Assembly: GCF_932294415.1 (NCBI RefSeq)
Contig: NC_065542.1
Coordinates: 55,052,406 to 55,116,405 of the forward strand
DNA length: 64,000 nt
Source: Quercus robur
Taxonomy: Eukaryota; Streptophyta; Magnoliopsida; Fagales; Fagaceae
Direction of reading: 5' to 3'
Part shown: one piece after another, positions 1-10,765 of the stretch
Numbering within the stretch: position 1 is the stretch's first letter
Layout: the number at the start of each line of letters is the position of its first letter
Position numbers and translations under genes: made by a program
Notes under the pieces: generated by a model
What the model was told of the DNA's origin: nothing
The model's input: the letters and a program-made list of their open reading frames with translations, nothing else
Database searches by the model: none

Positions 1-1569
1 GAGAGGGGAAAAGCTAGTATAAAAGGAGGAGGAAGCGCCAAAGAAGAGGGTGGTCTCCAAGGCCACTGAACCCTAAAGTAAAAAGAATAATAAGATCATT
101 AAGCTCCTCGAACGAGGTCCAAGGGCCGGAGCCACTCAGGCCATGCCGGAGAGAAAGTCTTCTTAGATACGCTAGGTTCACCTTTATGCAATTACTGTGA
201 ACACCATGACCAACCACAGTTCAGTGACCAAAGCCTAGCCTTTTAGCCCACTCTCTATAAATTTATTGTTTAGGCCTTTAGCATTTGAACCCAATAAATC
301 AATTTGAGGTCGTTACAAATTGAGTCCTTACAATGGGAAACTCAATGCTTCTGGAGAGGGTGTGGTCCCTTTGCCCTCATCCTAGATGTGACCATATCAC
401 TCCCTAGGGCTTAGTCACACTAGTAGTGGGGACTTTGAGCACAACTGGAGGATTTGGAATTTGAAAAGCTTGAGGGGTCTGTACGTAAAGGGAATGACCT
501 CCCACCATGCTTCTTATATGGAGGGCAAGGCTGGTGGCATTTAATCTATACAAATCTCCAAGAAAAACCACAAACGAGATAAGTCCCGCTCAATTTCCAA
601 AGCTGTCTTCAGCCGTTGGATTTGCGTCGCCTCGTAAAGAGACCTTATTAAAGACACGCCTCGTGCATCGAAACGGCAAGAACGCAGCATGGGTAAAACT
701 AAAAGAATATCTCATAACCAAGAGCGTGTCCCAGGCAAATGAAGAGGCTTCGGCATTGATGAAGGATAAGACTTGGCAAGCCATGACATAGGCCCGATGT
801 CACCAAAACCCTCCTCTCCGTCCGAGGGGTCGAACAACAGGATTTTGAGGGGCTATTGTAGGGCTAGAGAATTTGTGATCTCGACCCACTTTATATTAGG
901 GCCTAAGGCCCGAGCCGAGGAGAGACGCTGCCGAGGACGTGCAACGAAAGTCCAAATGGCCTAGAGGTGTAGCCGAGAACAATCCTGTCCTCGGCATCCC
1001 AAAACTTAGAAGGAAAGAATGGCACGCCATCAAAGGCAGCCCCTAGAGTGCTCCCAGAAGAAAGAGCGAGTACAGTGTAGGAGCGGTTCAAGTGAAAGGC
1101 TGCCAACACTGCAATTAAGTACACTGCGCCTGACAGGATCATGCTTTTCAGCTTTTACAACCACCCCTAACCACTTTGGGTATGGGCTGAAAAGACAAGT
1201 ATCAGCCCTAAAAAGCAGAACCTACACGTGGATGCATGAGAGAGGGGAAAAGCTAGTATAAAAGGAGAAGGAAGCGCCAAAGAAGAGTGTGGTTTCCAAG
1301 GCCACTGAACCCTAAAGTAAAAAGAATAATAAGATCATTAATCTCCTCGGACGAGGTCCAAGGGCCGGAGCCACTCAGGCCGTGCCGGAGAGAAAGTCTT
1401 CTTAGATACGCTAGGTTCACCTTTGTGCAATTACTGTGAACACCATGACCAACCAGAGTCCGGTGACCAAGGCCTAGCCTTTTAGACCACTCTCTATAAA
1501 TTTATTGTTTGGGCCTTTAGCGTTCAAACCTAATAAATCAATTTGGGGTCGTTACAAATTGAGTCCTTA

Positions 1570-1571
<2 letters not shown>
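1..1571 (+). mobile_element. Deleted non-autonomous LTR retrotransposon (5' LTR cut by window edge)
   Basis: Bases 1-332 repeat 1241-1571 with about 18 differences, so they are the 3' part of a 5' LTR. The 3' LTR is 857-1571, starting TGTAGGG and ending CCTTACA. A TATA-like tataaaagg follows each copy of gagaggggaaaagctagta (17 and about 1257). The internal part (333-856) has no gag or pol. Its right half (about 450-856), including the polypurine region gattttgaggggctat before the 3' LTR, matches 40320-40688 of the complete element at 38013-41352, so both belong to one family. No primer-binding site follows the 5' LTR, which implies an internal deletion. Small ORFs inside are not credible genes. 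Confidence 0.85.
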
Positions 1572-1614
<43 letters not shown>

Positions 1615-2183
1615 GTTTACATGTAATATATTGATCGATGATCTGTTTTCAAATTTTGTAAAAGGAAAATATGAAAGAGGTCTAAACTCTAAAATTCCAA
1701 GAAAATTAATTAAATATATAGAAAAAAAATTATATAACACTAAATATAGAGCATAAAATTAATTTAAAGAAAATTTATAAATCTACATTTGTTATTCTCT
1801 TCAAAATTTTCCAAAGTTTAAGAAGAATAAATGACAATAACGAATGCAATTTACACATAAAAATATTATAAAATAAAATAAATACATTTAAGTTTATATT
1901 TCTACATTTCAAATTTTTATTTCCAAAATATATTTCTCCATCTAACTCTAAGGCCTAAGCACCCTAGATAATATATAAACCCATAATTCTACTTGATTAT
2001 AGAAAATTTTAGTTCTTTCTCCATCTAAACATAGCTGTCATTGGAGAACAACAAATTACATTGGTAAAATTATATGGAACAACAAATTTTCAAATTTAAA
2101 TTATCAAAAAGTGTAAATAATTTTTTTTAAATGGGTATTTTAGGAAATTTGACTTAAATATAATGGTATTCCACACTTTATCA
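1572..2183. other. AT-rich intergenic DNA with a TA microsatellite
   Basis: A (TA)n tract at about 1574-1608 follows the LTR directly. The rest is AT-rich with no recognisable coding or repeat signature. Confidence 0.6.
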
Positions 2184-2199
2184 TAAGTTACCACCAAAC

Positions 2200-2357
2200 A
2201 CCACTACACACCCATGGTGCGATGGCCACTCCACAAGCATAAGTGCTTGTGGGGTGTGGGGGGACAAAAACCGAAGTTTAAGTCTCTAGAAGGGAGTTTC
2301 ACACACATATACACTTAAATTAGGCTAGAGTAGAATTTTTATCTTGTATCCAAAAAT
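2200..2357 (+). mobile_element. tRNA-derived SINE with 16-bp TSD
   Basis: The 158-bp element is flanked by exact 16-bp direct repeats taagttaccaccaaac at 2184-2199 and 2358-2373. The head has a pol III A-box-like stretch (tggtgcgatggccactcc) and a degenerate B box (gaagtttaagtctcta) about 60 bp later; the end is cttgtatccaaaaatt. A second copy with the same order of motifs lies on the other strand at 58142-58308. The tRNA origin is inferred from the box arrangement. Confidence 0.8.
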
Positions 2358-2373
2358 TAAGTTACCACCAAAC

Positions 2374-4542
2374 GAATGAATAGGAATAATTATTCCATTC
2401 CAGCTCTGTCTATTCCTTGTAATTCTTATTCCTATTACAATGTAAAGACCATTACAATGTACCAAATGTGCCCTTAGTGACGTTCCATATACATTAGATT
2501 ATTTTCAGTTGATTGGATCAAATAGTTCATTGCTTCTTGCTACAAGTAGGAGTGTCCAATCCACATGCAAACCCAATCCTCCTGCCCAATCCGACTAGAC
2601 CTGACGTCACCCGTTCTGACTGCTTCAGCAGTCAACCACAAGTCTCGACCCTCAAAAACATGATGCCATTGGGTCAGCTGTGGGTCTCCTCCTTCAAAAC
2701 CCAAGCAACCAGACCCAACCAAAAATACATAAATTCTAGCAATTTCTCAAGCTTTTTAGCAACTTTTCCACCTAGATATGTGGATTTCAGTGATCATCAC
2801 ATCTAGACCCAGTGGAGAAACTACATTCGACAGAAATTCATTAGATCTGACGAGTTCTCCGTACGATTTGGCAAAAAACTCTTTGGATCTGACAAGATCT
2901 CCACCAGATCTGGTGAGATCTTGCCACTCCTCCTTTTTCCTGCGATTTTCACTTCACCTGAAATTGACCACCACCCAAGGCTTACCCGAATCCTACCAAC
3001 CTAATACCCTTACGGGTTGGTTGTATGTTTGGTAGTTCCCCACCCAATTTGATCAAGCCAATTGTGGGTTGGTCATAAACCTGTTGTATATATAGGTATA
3101 TACATGGATATGTTGTAATAATGATATTTAAGTTTGGAGAATACTGTTTCATAAAGTTGAGAAAGTCAAAATTCAAGTTCTGTATTTCTCTAAGTATAAT
3201 TCGAAATTCAGTATGTTCTATCAATCAAAAATTTTGCTTGATCGATCAAAGTGATGAGAAAAATAATCCTGGAGTTTCTGCCTAATTCGATGGGTGTTTG
3301 ATTCCTATTCAATCGATTGAAAAGAGCCTTTGATCAATGCTCGATTCCTCTTGATCGATTGAGACTTGTAAAACTAAATTTTCTGCAGAATTTTCTAGTA
3401 ATTGTTCTAAATGGTTGAAAATATTTCAAACCTTGTGAACAGTTTTAAGAAACATTTCAACTTTCCATACGTGCCTTTTGATGAAATATAACCCTATGGG
3501 TATAAATAGTGATTTATGTTCACTTGATAAGATATCTTTTCTCTCCCAAAAAAGTTAGTTAGAAAAGAAACACAAAAAATCTTGTTGTCATTCTCCAGAA
3601 TTGCTATCTATAAAACTCAACAATTTAGTTGTATCTTGGGGACGAGTTTGCGATAACCCTTTAGCAAGAAAAGTGTGGGGGCAAATATTGTCTAAGAATA
3701 ACAATTTGTGCTTCCAAGTTATCTATTTTCTATTTATCTTTTGTGCTAATCTTGTTCTTTCACTATTACTTCATGTATTATCCCCAACAAAACCCGAGTG
3801 AACTGGCTCGTGGATAGCCCTAGCTACAAGAAGCTACAAAATCTCAAATAGTTTAATTTACAATGAGAACCAATAAACTAAACTTAACATTTGGCATCTA
3901 GAGTTGTTTACATTTCCCTTCTAGGATATTTTAGTAATTGCAAAAACCACTACCAGTGAAAACTATACTTGCAAAAACGACGACAACTATGAGTATTTGG
4001 CCATCAACCTACCATAACTCCTCTATTTGGTCCAGACTTAAGGTTCGCTGTGAGTAAATAGATGATACTAAGCATAGAAACTGATGAGATTAGTAAAAAA
4101 TATACTTGAAATTTACAAAATGAAACTCTATTGATGCAACCCAATTATACAGGATGTTTTCTATGAGAAGAGGAGGAGAATCAAAAAGGCTTACAAAAAT
4201 TTAAATTATGATTTTTTATTTTTCCACACAATCATCTTAAACATTTTGACGCCCATATCACATCAGATTCACAACTCACAAACATATTTAAATCCTCTTA
4301 AACATTTTAAGTTATCTGTTTCAACAAAAAAAAAAAAAAAAAAAACATCTGAATTTTTGGAACCACAACATTTTACTTTTTAGAAACTTGGAACCACAAC
4401 ATGATTGGTTAATAGTCTCTAAAAAGCCAACAAAGAATGATAAATATAAAATAAAATAAAAGATAAAAATACAACACTAATTCACTATGAAAATCCTGAT
4501 TAATTTAATAGTAGTGATAGAATTTTGAATTTTCTATCTAAT
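2374..4542. other. Intergenic DNA with degenerate unclassified repeats
   Basis: At 2840-2930 there are imperfect repeats of a gatctgacgag / gatctgacaag / gatctggtgag motif. From about 3200 to 3800 the sequence resembles an old LTR-type promoter region (gggtataaatag near 3499) but I see no paired repeat or TSD. No supported gene. Confidence 0.4.
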
Positions 4543-4706
4543 TAAGGGAAAATAGTTGAATACTCTGAAAGTACCATAAATGCGTACTCCTTTCTCTCAC
4601 ATGAATTATGAGTCCTACCATAAATTTAATTAATAGGACCCAAAATTATATGAGAAGGAAGAGTACGCATTTATGGTACTCCGAGAGTAGCCAATAATTA
4701 CCCTTA
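4543..4706. mobile_element. Palindromic MITE
   Basis: The arms gtaccataaatgcgtactc (4571 on) and gagtacgcatttatggtac (up to 4679) are inverted copies, and the ends read taaggg and ccctta. The whole 164 bp can fold back. The flanks are palindromic TTAA-like sequence, so the TSD cannot be defined. Confidence 0.65.
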
Positions 4707-4966
4707 ATTAATAATGAAATAATCTTTCAATCTTATCTTGTGGGGATTATTTCATGTGGTCAAGTACATAATAATAAACGGGGACCAACTCCAAGAATTC
4801 AATTGAAGCTCCTTTCATGACCAATCACAGTTAAGCTGTCAATCAATATCTAGGTCAAAAGTCAAAACTCTAATTTACATCACATGAAATTACCGATTTT
4901 GCCCCCTAATTCAAATAATGACTTTTTTGGAATAAAAATACTGGCTTAATTGAGATTAGAATTGCC

Positions 4967-4985
4967 TTTTTTTTTTTTTTTGATA
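4967..4985 (-). mobile_element. Micro retro-insertion: T15 plus gata between 12-bp TSDs
   Basis: Direct repeats attagaattgcc at 4955-4966 and 4986-4997 flank only 15 T and gata. Read on the minus strand the insert is TATC followed by poly(A), which equals the last bases of the LINE tails at 29639-30958 and near 47717. It looks like a LINE-driven insertion truncated almost to nothing. Confidence 0.6.
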
Positions 4986-5242
4986 ATTAGAATTGCCTTT
5001 TTATTTGTTTTTTTCATACCTTACATGTAAAACTACCACTTTACCCTTTGAATCTTTTCTTCAAATTAAATTATCCAATGGGCATTCATGTCAAAAAATT
5101 TATAATTTAACTAGCACCCCATGGTATTTTTAATAAAAATGTCCCTGGTTTAAACATCACCTCTCTCAATTATCAAATTATCAACCAAAAAAAAGTATCT
5201 ACAACTATAAAGCAAAAGATTCATCATTTATCCAAAAAAAGA

Positions 5243-5412
5243 GATACTACATCTACAACATTTTTACAACAAATCATAGGTGATTAATTGTTATTGGTTC
5301 AAATTTGAAACTAACACTAAGATTACTTTTTTACCCCAACAATAACAACTAGTATCAACCTGCTACTTAAGATTTGTTGTAAAAATGTTGTGAAAATATT
5401 GTGGACATATCA
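5243..5412. mobile_element. Small MITE with 20-bp inverted repeats
   Basis: acaacatttttacaacaaat near the left end is the inverted copy of atttgttgtaaaaatgttgt near the right end, about 90 bp apart. Outer ends (gatactac, gacatatc) are weakly inverted. No TSD resolved. Confidence 0.5.
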
Positions 5413-5961
5413 CACTCATCCAAAAAATAATATATATAGTCTTCATTCTATATATTTGTATCCCATCGTAAGTGACCATTAAGTTAAATGATACTTTTGA
5501 TTTTTTCAAACAAAACAAGTCAGGTTCAAATCATTTATTTTCTACTTAAAATGGGTGTATATATATATGTTAAGGATAATGGATTATGATATTTACAATA
5601 AATTTTATACCAATAACATTGTAAATTACTTCCTAAAAAAATTATAATTGTACTTTTTTTTTAATTAATATGCACCAGCAATATTGAAGCATTAAGTGCA
5701 GGTTGATGCTTTTTGTACATGGTTGGACTCCACTAGAAAGCTAATGATGTGCACTTATCTTTTCTTTTTTATCATTTTAGAACAATCTTTATGGAAGCAA
5801 CCCTATGCCACTCATGATCCTGATTCTCCACAACAACAACAACAACAAAAAGATAAGAAAAAAAAAAAAGCCCATGATCCATCGCATATATAACCGGTTA
5901 TACTTTTTTATTCTCAGTGAGTTGTGTTTTCGGCCACAAGACAACTTGTGCCATTAATATT
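5413..5961. other. AT-rich spacer without recognised feature
   Basis: Contains a (CAA)n/A-rich stretch near 5831-5870. The short ORF there is of low complexity and I do not accept it as a gene. Confidence 0.5.
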
Positions 5962-5962
5962 A

Positions 5963-7354
5963 CTAGTCGCTAACCCGTGCGATGCACGGGAAATGTATTG
6001 AGTACAATATATAATTTAATCTTTATTTATTTTACTACAACACCAAAATTGAATTTGTAAAATAAAATCATATAGCTAAAACATTTGTTAACAGCTATAC
6101 GTTTCAGACATTTATTAAACTATATTATTATTATTATTATTATTATCAACTTAACAGTATTTTAATATATGATACCAACATGTTTCAAGAAAATGTCCAA
6201 CATTGAAAACAATTTCGAAAACAAACTCAACTAAACAGTTTGATGAATAAATATATTACAATCTATAATATAAGCCAAGAAATAAACTTTGAAACCAATA
6301 TGAACAAAATCCATGTCAAACAAAACCATTTCGATCATTAAGAATATGACTCACTAAAGTCATGAAAAACATAGGATTCATTACCAAAAAAAAAAAAAAA
6401 AGCATTTTTAGTCTTTATAGACTTTGCCTAAGTACCCAGATACGATGACACATACTCACACAAAAAGAGACATAAACATGGACAATTAAAGAAAAAATAA
6501 GAAAAACAAAAGAGACGTAAACACGGACAATTAAAGAAAAAATATAGGAAAAAAAAGTTAGGAATAGAAATATAAGATAAAGATGGGTTACCCTCAAAAA
6601 GAATAATTCATGGATATTCATTGAAATCTTCTAGATAATTTCTGATAATAGAAAAAATAAAACCCAAAAGTTATGGTGTTAAAACTTCCAAAAGGCCAAA
6701 AAAAATTTTTTTTAAAAATCAGAAGATTCAAAGCTTCAAAAGTATTGAAATAAAACTATATATATATAATTACGCAATAGAGAAATACAATAGAAAGAAG
6801 GGAATCCATGATTATAGCTTTTCCACTTATGTATTGGACTCCTCTCCTTCTTCGGTCAATGCATCAAGGTTAGGATTATTTGATTTGTTCAATAAAAATT
6901 TGAACAAATCAAAAGATTCAGGCCCAGCAATTAAATAAACAAAACAACAATTGACAAACTTATAAGAAAAAGCAACAAATCTATAATTTTTATTGAACAA
7001 ATCAAATAACCCTAACCTTGATGCATTGACCGAAGAAGGAGAGGAGTCCAATACATAAGTGGAATATGTGAATTGTGAAGCATGAGCCGCCCTCAAAAAA
7101 AATCTTGAAGAAAAATAAGTTTTAAGGAGAAAATTGTGTTGCGGCAAAAATAAGTTTTTGGGGCTTAGGTTTTCTACGCAAGCAATTCTTAAATAGAAGA
7201 GAGTAGAGGCGGTGGGAGAGTGTCCTTATTTGGGTAGAAGTCTAATTTGCATTCGAAAAGGAAAACAGTGATGAGGTGGAAAATTTAATTTAATTTAAAT
7301 TTAATTTAAATATTATGCTGACGTGGAAAATTGTGGGAGCTTCAAAAGCTTCAG

Positions 7355-7385
<31 letters not shown>
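5963..7385 (-). mobile_element. Non-autonomous Helitron (1423 bp)
   Basis: On the minus strand the element starts TCTATATATATA at 7385 and runs into AAACTGAAGCTTTTGAAGC, a typical plant Helitron 5' end. It ends at 5963 with hairpin CCCGTGC-ATC-GCACGGG, seven bases and CTAG. The flanking bases give the expected A|TC...CTAG|T insertion without duplication. No Rep/helicase is encoded, so mobility would need an autonomous partner. Inside is a 79-bp nearly perfect inverted repeat (listed separately). ORFs across it look fortuitous. Confidence 0.85.
6822..7063. repeat. 79-bp inverted repeat with one mismatch, 84-bp loop
   Basis: Arms 6822-6900 and 6985-7063 are reverse complements except for one base (taggattatt against taggGttatt), about 99% identity, separated by 6901-6984. 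The structure lies inside the Helitron. A transcript in either direction would form a long double-stranded stem of the size that Dicer-like enzymes process. No known miRNA sequence is recognised. Confidence 0.9.
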
Positions 7386-8275
7386 TTAATTTGTTTCCTG
7401 TATAAAACTATGAATAGTATCATCACGTTATAAATACTATCATTTTTAATTATTAGAAATGATAAATTAATATTACCATTAATATTATTAATTTCACACC
7501 AAGTGGATAGTGTATAATAAATCATTTTTACATTTTTTTTGTTTGGTTTTTAAGGAAAATGTTTTTTTTTTTTTTTTATAAACAAGGAAAATGTTAAAAG
7601 TGCTATGATTTTTACTCCATCAAGCTTACAAATTAATGTGACAATATATGTGATTGATGGATTTTTTTTTTTTTTTTGAAAGTGTGATTGGTGAACTACC
7701 TAATAAATGAATTTTTGAAATGTGTTTTAGTAATCAATGACACATCAATTTGTAAAATTCATATAATAAAAAATTCATATTCATCAAATTACTTTGCATT
7801 TAAAAGTTGACATATTAATTTATATAACCAGTTTAGTAAAAATTTATTTAGTAAAGTTTGTACTCTGCTGTACCCAACATAAGTTCTACAAAGGATTTAT
7901 TACCAAAAAAAAAAAAAAATAGTATGAATGAACATGATAATTAATGTTCTTAGTGCAATGTCAATAATATAATAAATAATTTTTTAAACTACTTTTTATT
8001 TGTTTAAAAATCAATACATCAATTTGTAAGGTTTAAATTTATAACATTATTGTAGGTTTCAGTTAATAGCATGGTTTTTGAGTGGAGTTTGTGGTATATT
8101 TTTGTGTTAAAACTTCTTTCTCTTTCCCTTGCGCGTGTGTGTTAGTTTCTTAAAAAAAAAAAAAACTAGTCTTTATTTGTTGTCAAATTAAAAACTTGAA
8201 GTTTAATCCCTACTTATATCATAAAACAACTGGTATTTTAGTCTGATGATAAAAAACAATCATATAGAGCGAATG
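7386..8275. other. AT-rich spacer with two poly(T) micro-insertions
   Basis: At 7552-7595 the 12-mer aaggaaaatgtt is duplicated around T14 plus ataaac (7564-7583). At about 7649-7692 a less exact duplication (tgtgattg) flanks another T tract. No genes seen. Confidence 0.55.
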
Positions 8276-8280
8276 CCACT

Positions 8281-9060
8281 TGTAGGGGCGGGTTTTTGGG
8301 GCCCAGGCCCAGCAAGTAAGTGGTTCTGGCCCAAAAGTCCCCAGACAATGAATTTGTAGAGAGTGGGTTACAGAGCTAGGACTAGACGAAGTAAACGTCA
8401 GTTAGATGTACGCCATGCAATAAGTTGGACGTGAGAATATTCCACTTACGTTTGATAAGATATCGGTCCGAGGAGACGTATACGTGCGCCTCTTGCTCTG
8501 TTTACAGATCAATAGAATTCTTTAACCTTTCTCTCTCTGCTTTTTCTTCAATCTCCGATCCCCTCTTCAAGGGGATCTCCTTCTCTTATATAGCCTCCTT
8601 GAATTGATAAGAACCCTACACTTGTTAACCATCCGGACCTTCACTTGAGTGCCTGTCCCATTGGACATCTTCCTTATCTTTCTGTGAGTTGCACTAGCCA
8701 ATGTAATACTGTTCGCCTGTCTTCTCCACATTAAATGCGGTTGAAAAAGTAGCCTTCTTGCATTTAATGCGGCTGTTGTGGCTTCTCCATGATGCCTTAC
8801 ATTTTCTTCTTTCCTGCTGTGTGAGGCTCACCCTCCTATCCACGTTCACCTGGATGAGTTCTTCACTGTGGAGGGGACACACATTGGGCCTAAATTCGCG
8901 TGTCCGAGGAGGCATTCCTCCTCGGACGTCTTTTGGACCAAACCGGGCTCAACAGGGTTGGGCCGGAAGTCACTCGGGCCCCTATTCCCCGTTGGGTCAT
9001 GGCTGGGCTTTGTGGGGGTTCCCAGGCCCATTTGTTGATTTTGGGAATTTCGTCCCTACA
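8281..9060 (-). mobile_element. Solo LTR (780 bp) with 5-bp TSD
   Basis: Ends are TGTAGGGG and CCCTACA, with TSD ccact at 8276-8280 and 9061-9065. In LTR sense (minus strand) it has a TATA box (gctatataagag) and, downstream, the string acccactctctacaaat shared with the other LTRs here. It is a diverged copy of the solo LTR at 36787-37475, aligning through the gcaactcacaaag and gggacaggcactcaagtg-like blocks. Solo LTRs arise by recombination between the two LTRs of a full element. Confidence 0.88.
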
Positions 9061-9065
9061 CCACT

Positions 9066-10582
9066 AATTTAAAATTCTATCATATCTGTAAAAAAATAAA
9101 AAATAAAAAATTGTAACATCACTCTTCTTTATAAATTATAAGCAAGAAGTCGAGTGAAGAGAAATGACCAACATAAAAAAGAGAAAAAAGAAAAAGAAAA
9201 AAGAAGAGAATGTTTTCTCTTAGCCAACTAAAGCTAGGAGTTTTTATTTTATTTATTTTCTATTTATAACAAAAGGGATATCCAAACTTTTCTTAAGTGC
9301 TTGTGAAGGGGGCTCCCAAAAAAATAAAAAAGTGCTTGTTAAGTTAGTATTTACTATTTCTTCCCCAATCACTACGAGTAACTAACAAAAGTTACAAAAT
9401 TTTAGGTAGCACGGGTATAGTAGGATGCTTTGATTAATACTTTTTTTTTTTTTTTTTAAATTTTTAGCAAAATTCACATTATGTATTTAAATTTAATTAT
9501 ATATATACACACACAGTGATTTAACTAGAAGCACTACTAAATTTTTTTATTTTTTATTTAGAAAAAGGTAAAATAACAATTCCACTCAATATCCTCTATA
9601 TTTATGCTACAAAGTTTATTTTGTAGTTTGTACACTATGAGAAATTCTGTTTTTTTATTACTAGGAGTTCTGGGTATTAGTGTAAAGTTTTTAGAAGATC
9701 AAAGATCAATATAGTTATGCCATCGATCAAAGGTTAATAATTATATTATTAATCAAATGTATGAATTTTAAGTTCTTGTAGTTTAAAATTATGTATAAAA
9801 AATAAGTTTATAAATCAAATAATAAATAACATCTCGAAATTTAAAATGTAGGTTAAAAACATAAATAACATGCGATTTAACAATTAGATTTTAAAATAAA
9901 TAGTCATGTTAATATTTTTAGTGGGAATTGTGGTTACAAATTAGTTGTAGCTAAATTTGGGATTGAGATTCGGTGCACCATGCAATTACCCTCTCTTCTC
10001 TCACAAAATTTTTTATCACACCCACTTTTTAACTATTTTTTACTTTATTTTATTCAATGCTTAAGATTAAAAGTTGTTTTTTTCCACTCTCAACTTCAGC
10101 CACCCAATACTACTGCATCCGGTGCAATTTCCTAATCTCAAACCCCAAATTTGTCCAAAAGATTGAGTACTATTAAATTTTTTTTTTTTGAGGGTGACTA
10201 TTAATTGTATTTTAATTTTCAAGAATTGACTTTTTTTTTTTTAAAATGAATAAATTGTCCTAGTCGCTCTAAAAGCTATCTCACACTTCCATTAAAGACC
10301 ATCACAACAATATTCCATCAACCAAAGTAAGTTGGCTTCTTATCAACAAAGAAAAAGAAGTAAGTTGGCTTTATTCCATAATAATAATAATAAAAAGTAA
10401 GTTGGCAAGGAATCACACGAAAGAATGTTGCTCATAATTCTAAGGGAAGAATTGGAATCTTATTTTTGTAGCTGCTTTAAAAAATTTTATTTGCTTTCAC
10501 TAAAGTTGCCCATATATGGAAAGAAAAAAAAAGAAAAAAAAAAAGAAAAGAAAAGAGAAAAGTAAAACACTACTAGAATTTC
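9066..10582. other. Intergenic region upstream of the synthetase gene
   Basis: Mostly AT-rich. A MITE-like pair of inverted ends (gggattgagattcggtgca at about 9959; tgcaatttcctaatctcaaa to about 10136) spans roughly 9952-10150. A poly(T) micro-insertion at 10177-10196 is flanked by actattaa copies (10169-10176, 10197-10204). No gene. Confidence 0.5.
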
Positions 10583-10765
10583 TTGCCAAACACGCTTTTG
10601 TTGGTTGATATAACGTCTCTCTCGAGGCAGGTACCCTTGTGTTTTTTGCTTGACCCTCTCTGCTTAACAGTAGTTCTCTCTCTCTCTCTCCAAACTAACC
10701 CAAAAAAAATCCCACAAAGACTGAGAGACTCTCTGTCTGAGACAGACCCAGAAGAAAAAGGAAGC

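Noticed and set aside
6827-7147. 106-codon minus-strand ORF
   Set aside because: It runs across both arms of the Helitron inverted repeat; the frame is a by-product of the palindrome.
10583-10765. N-terminal extension of the synthetase from an upstream in-frame ATG
   Set aside because: Composition is CT-rich leader-like; family proteins begin near MGDEKK. A targeting role has no support.
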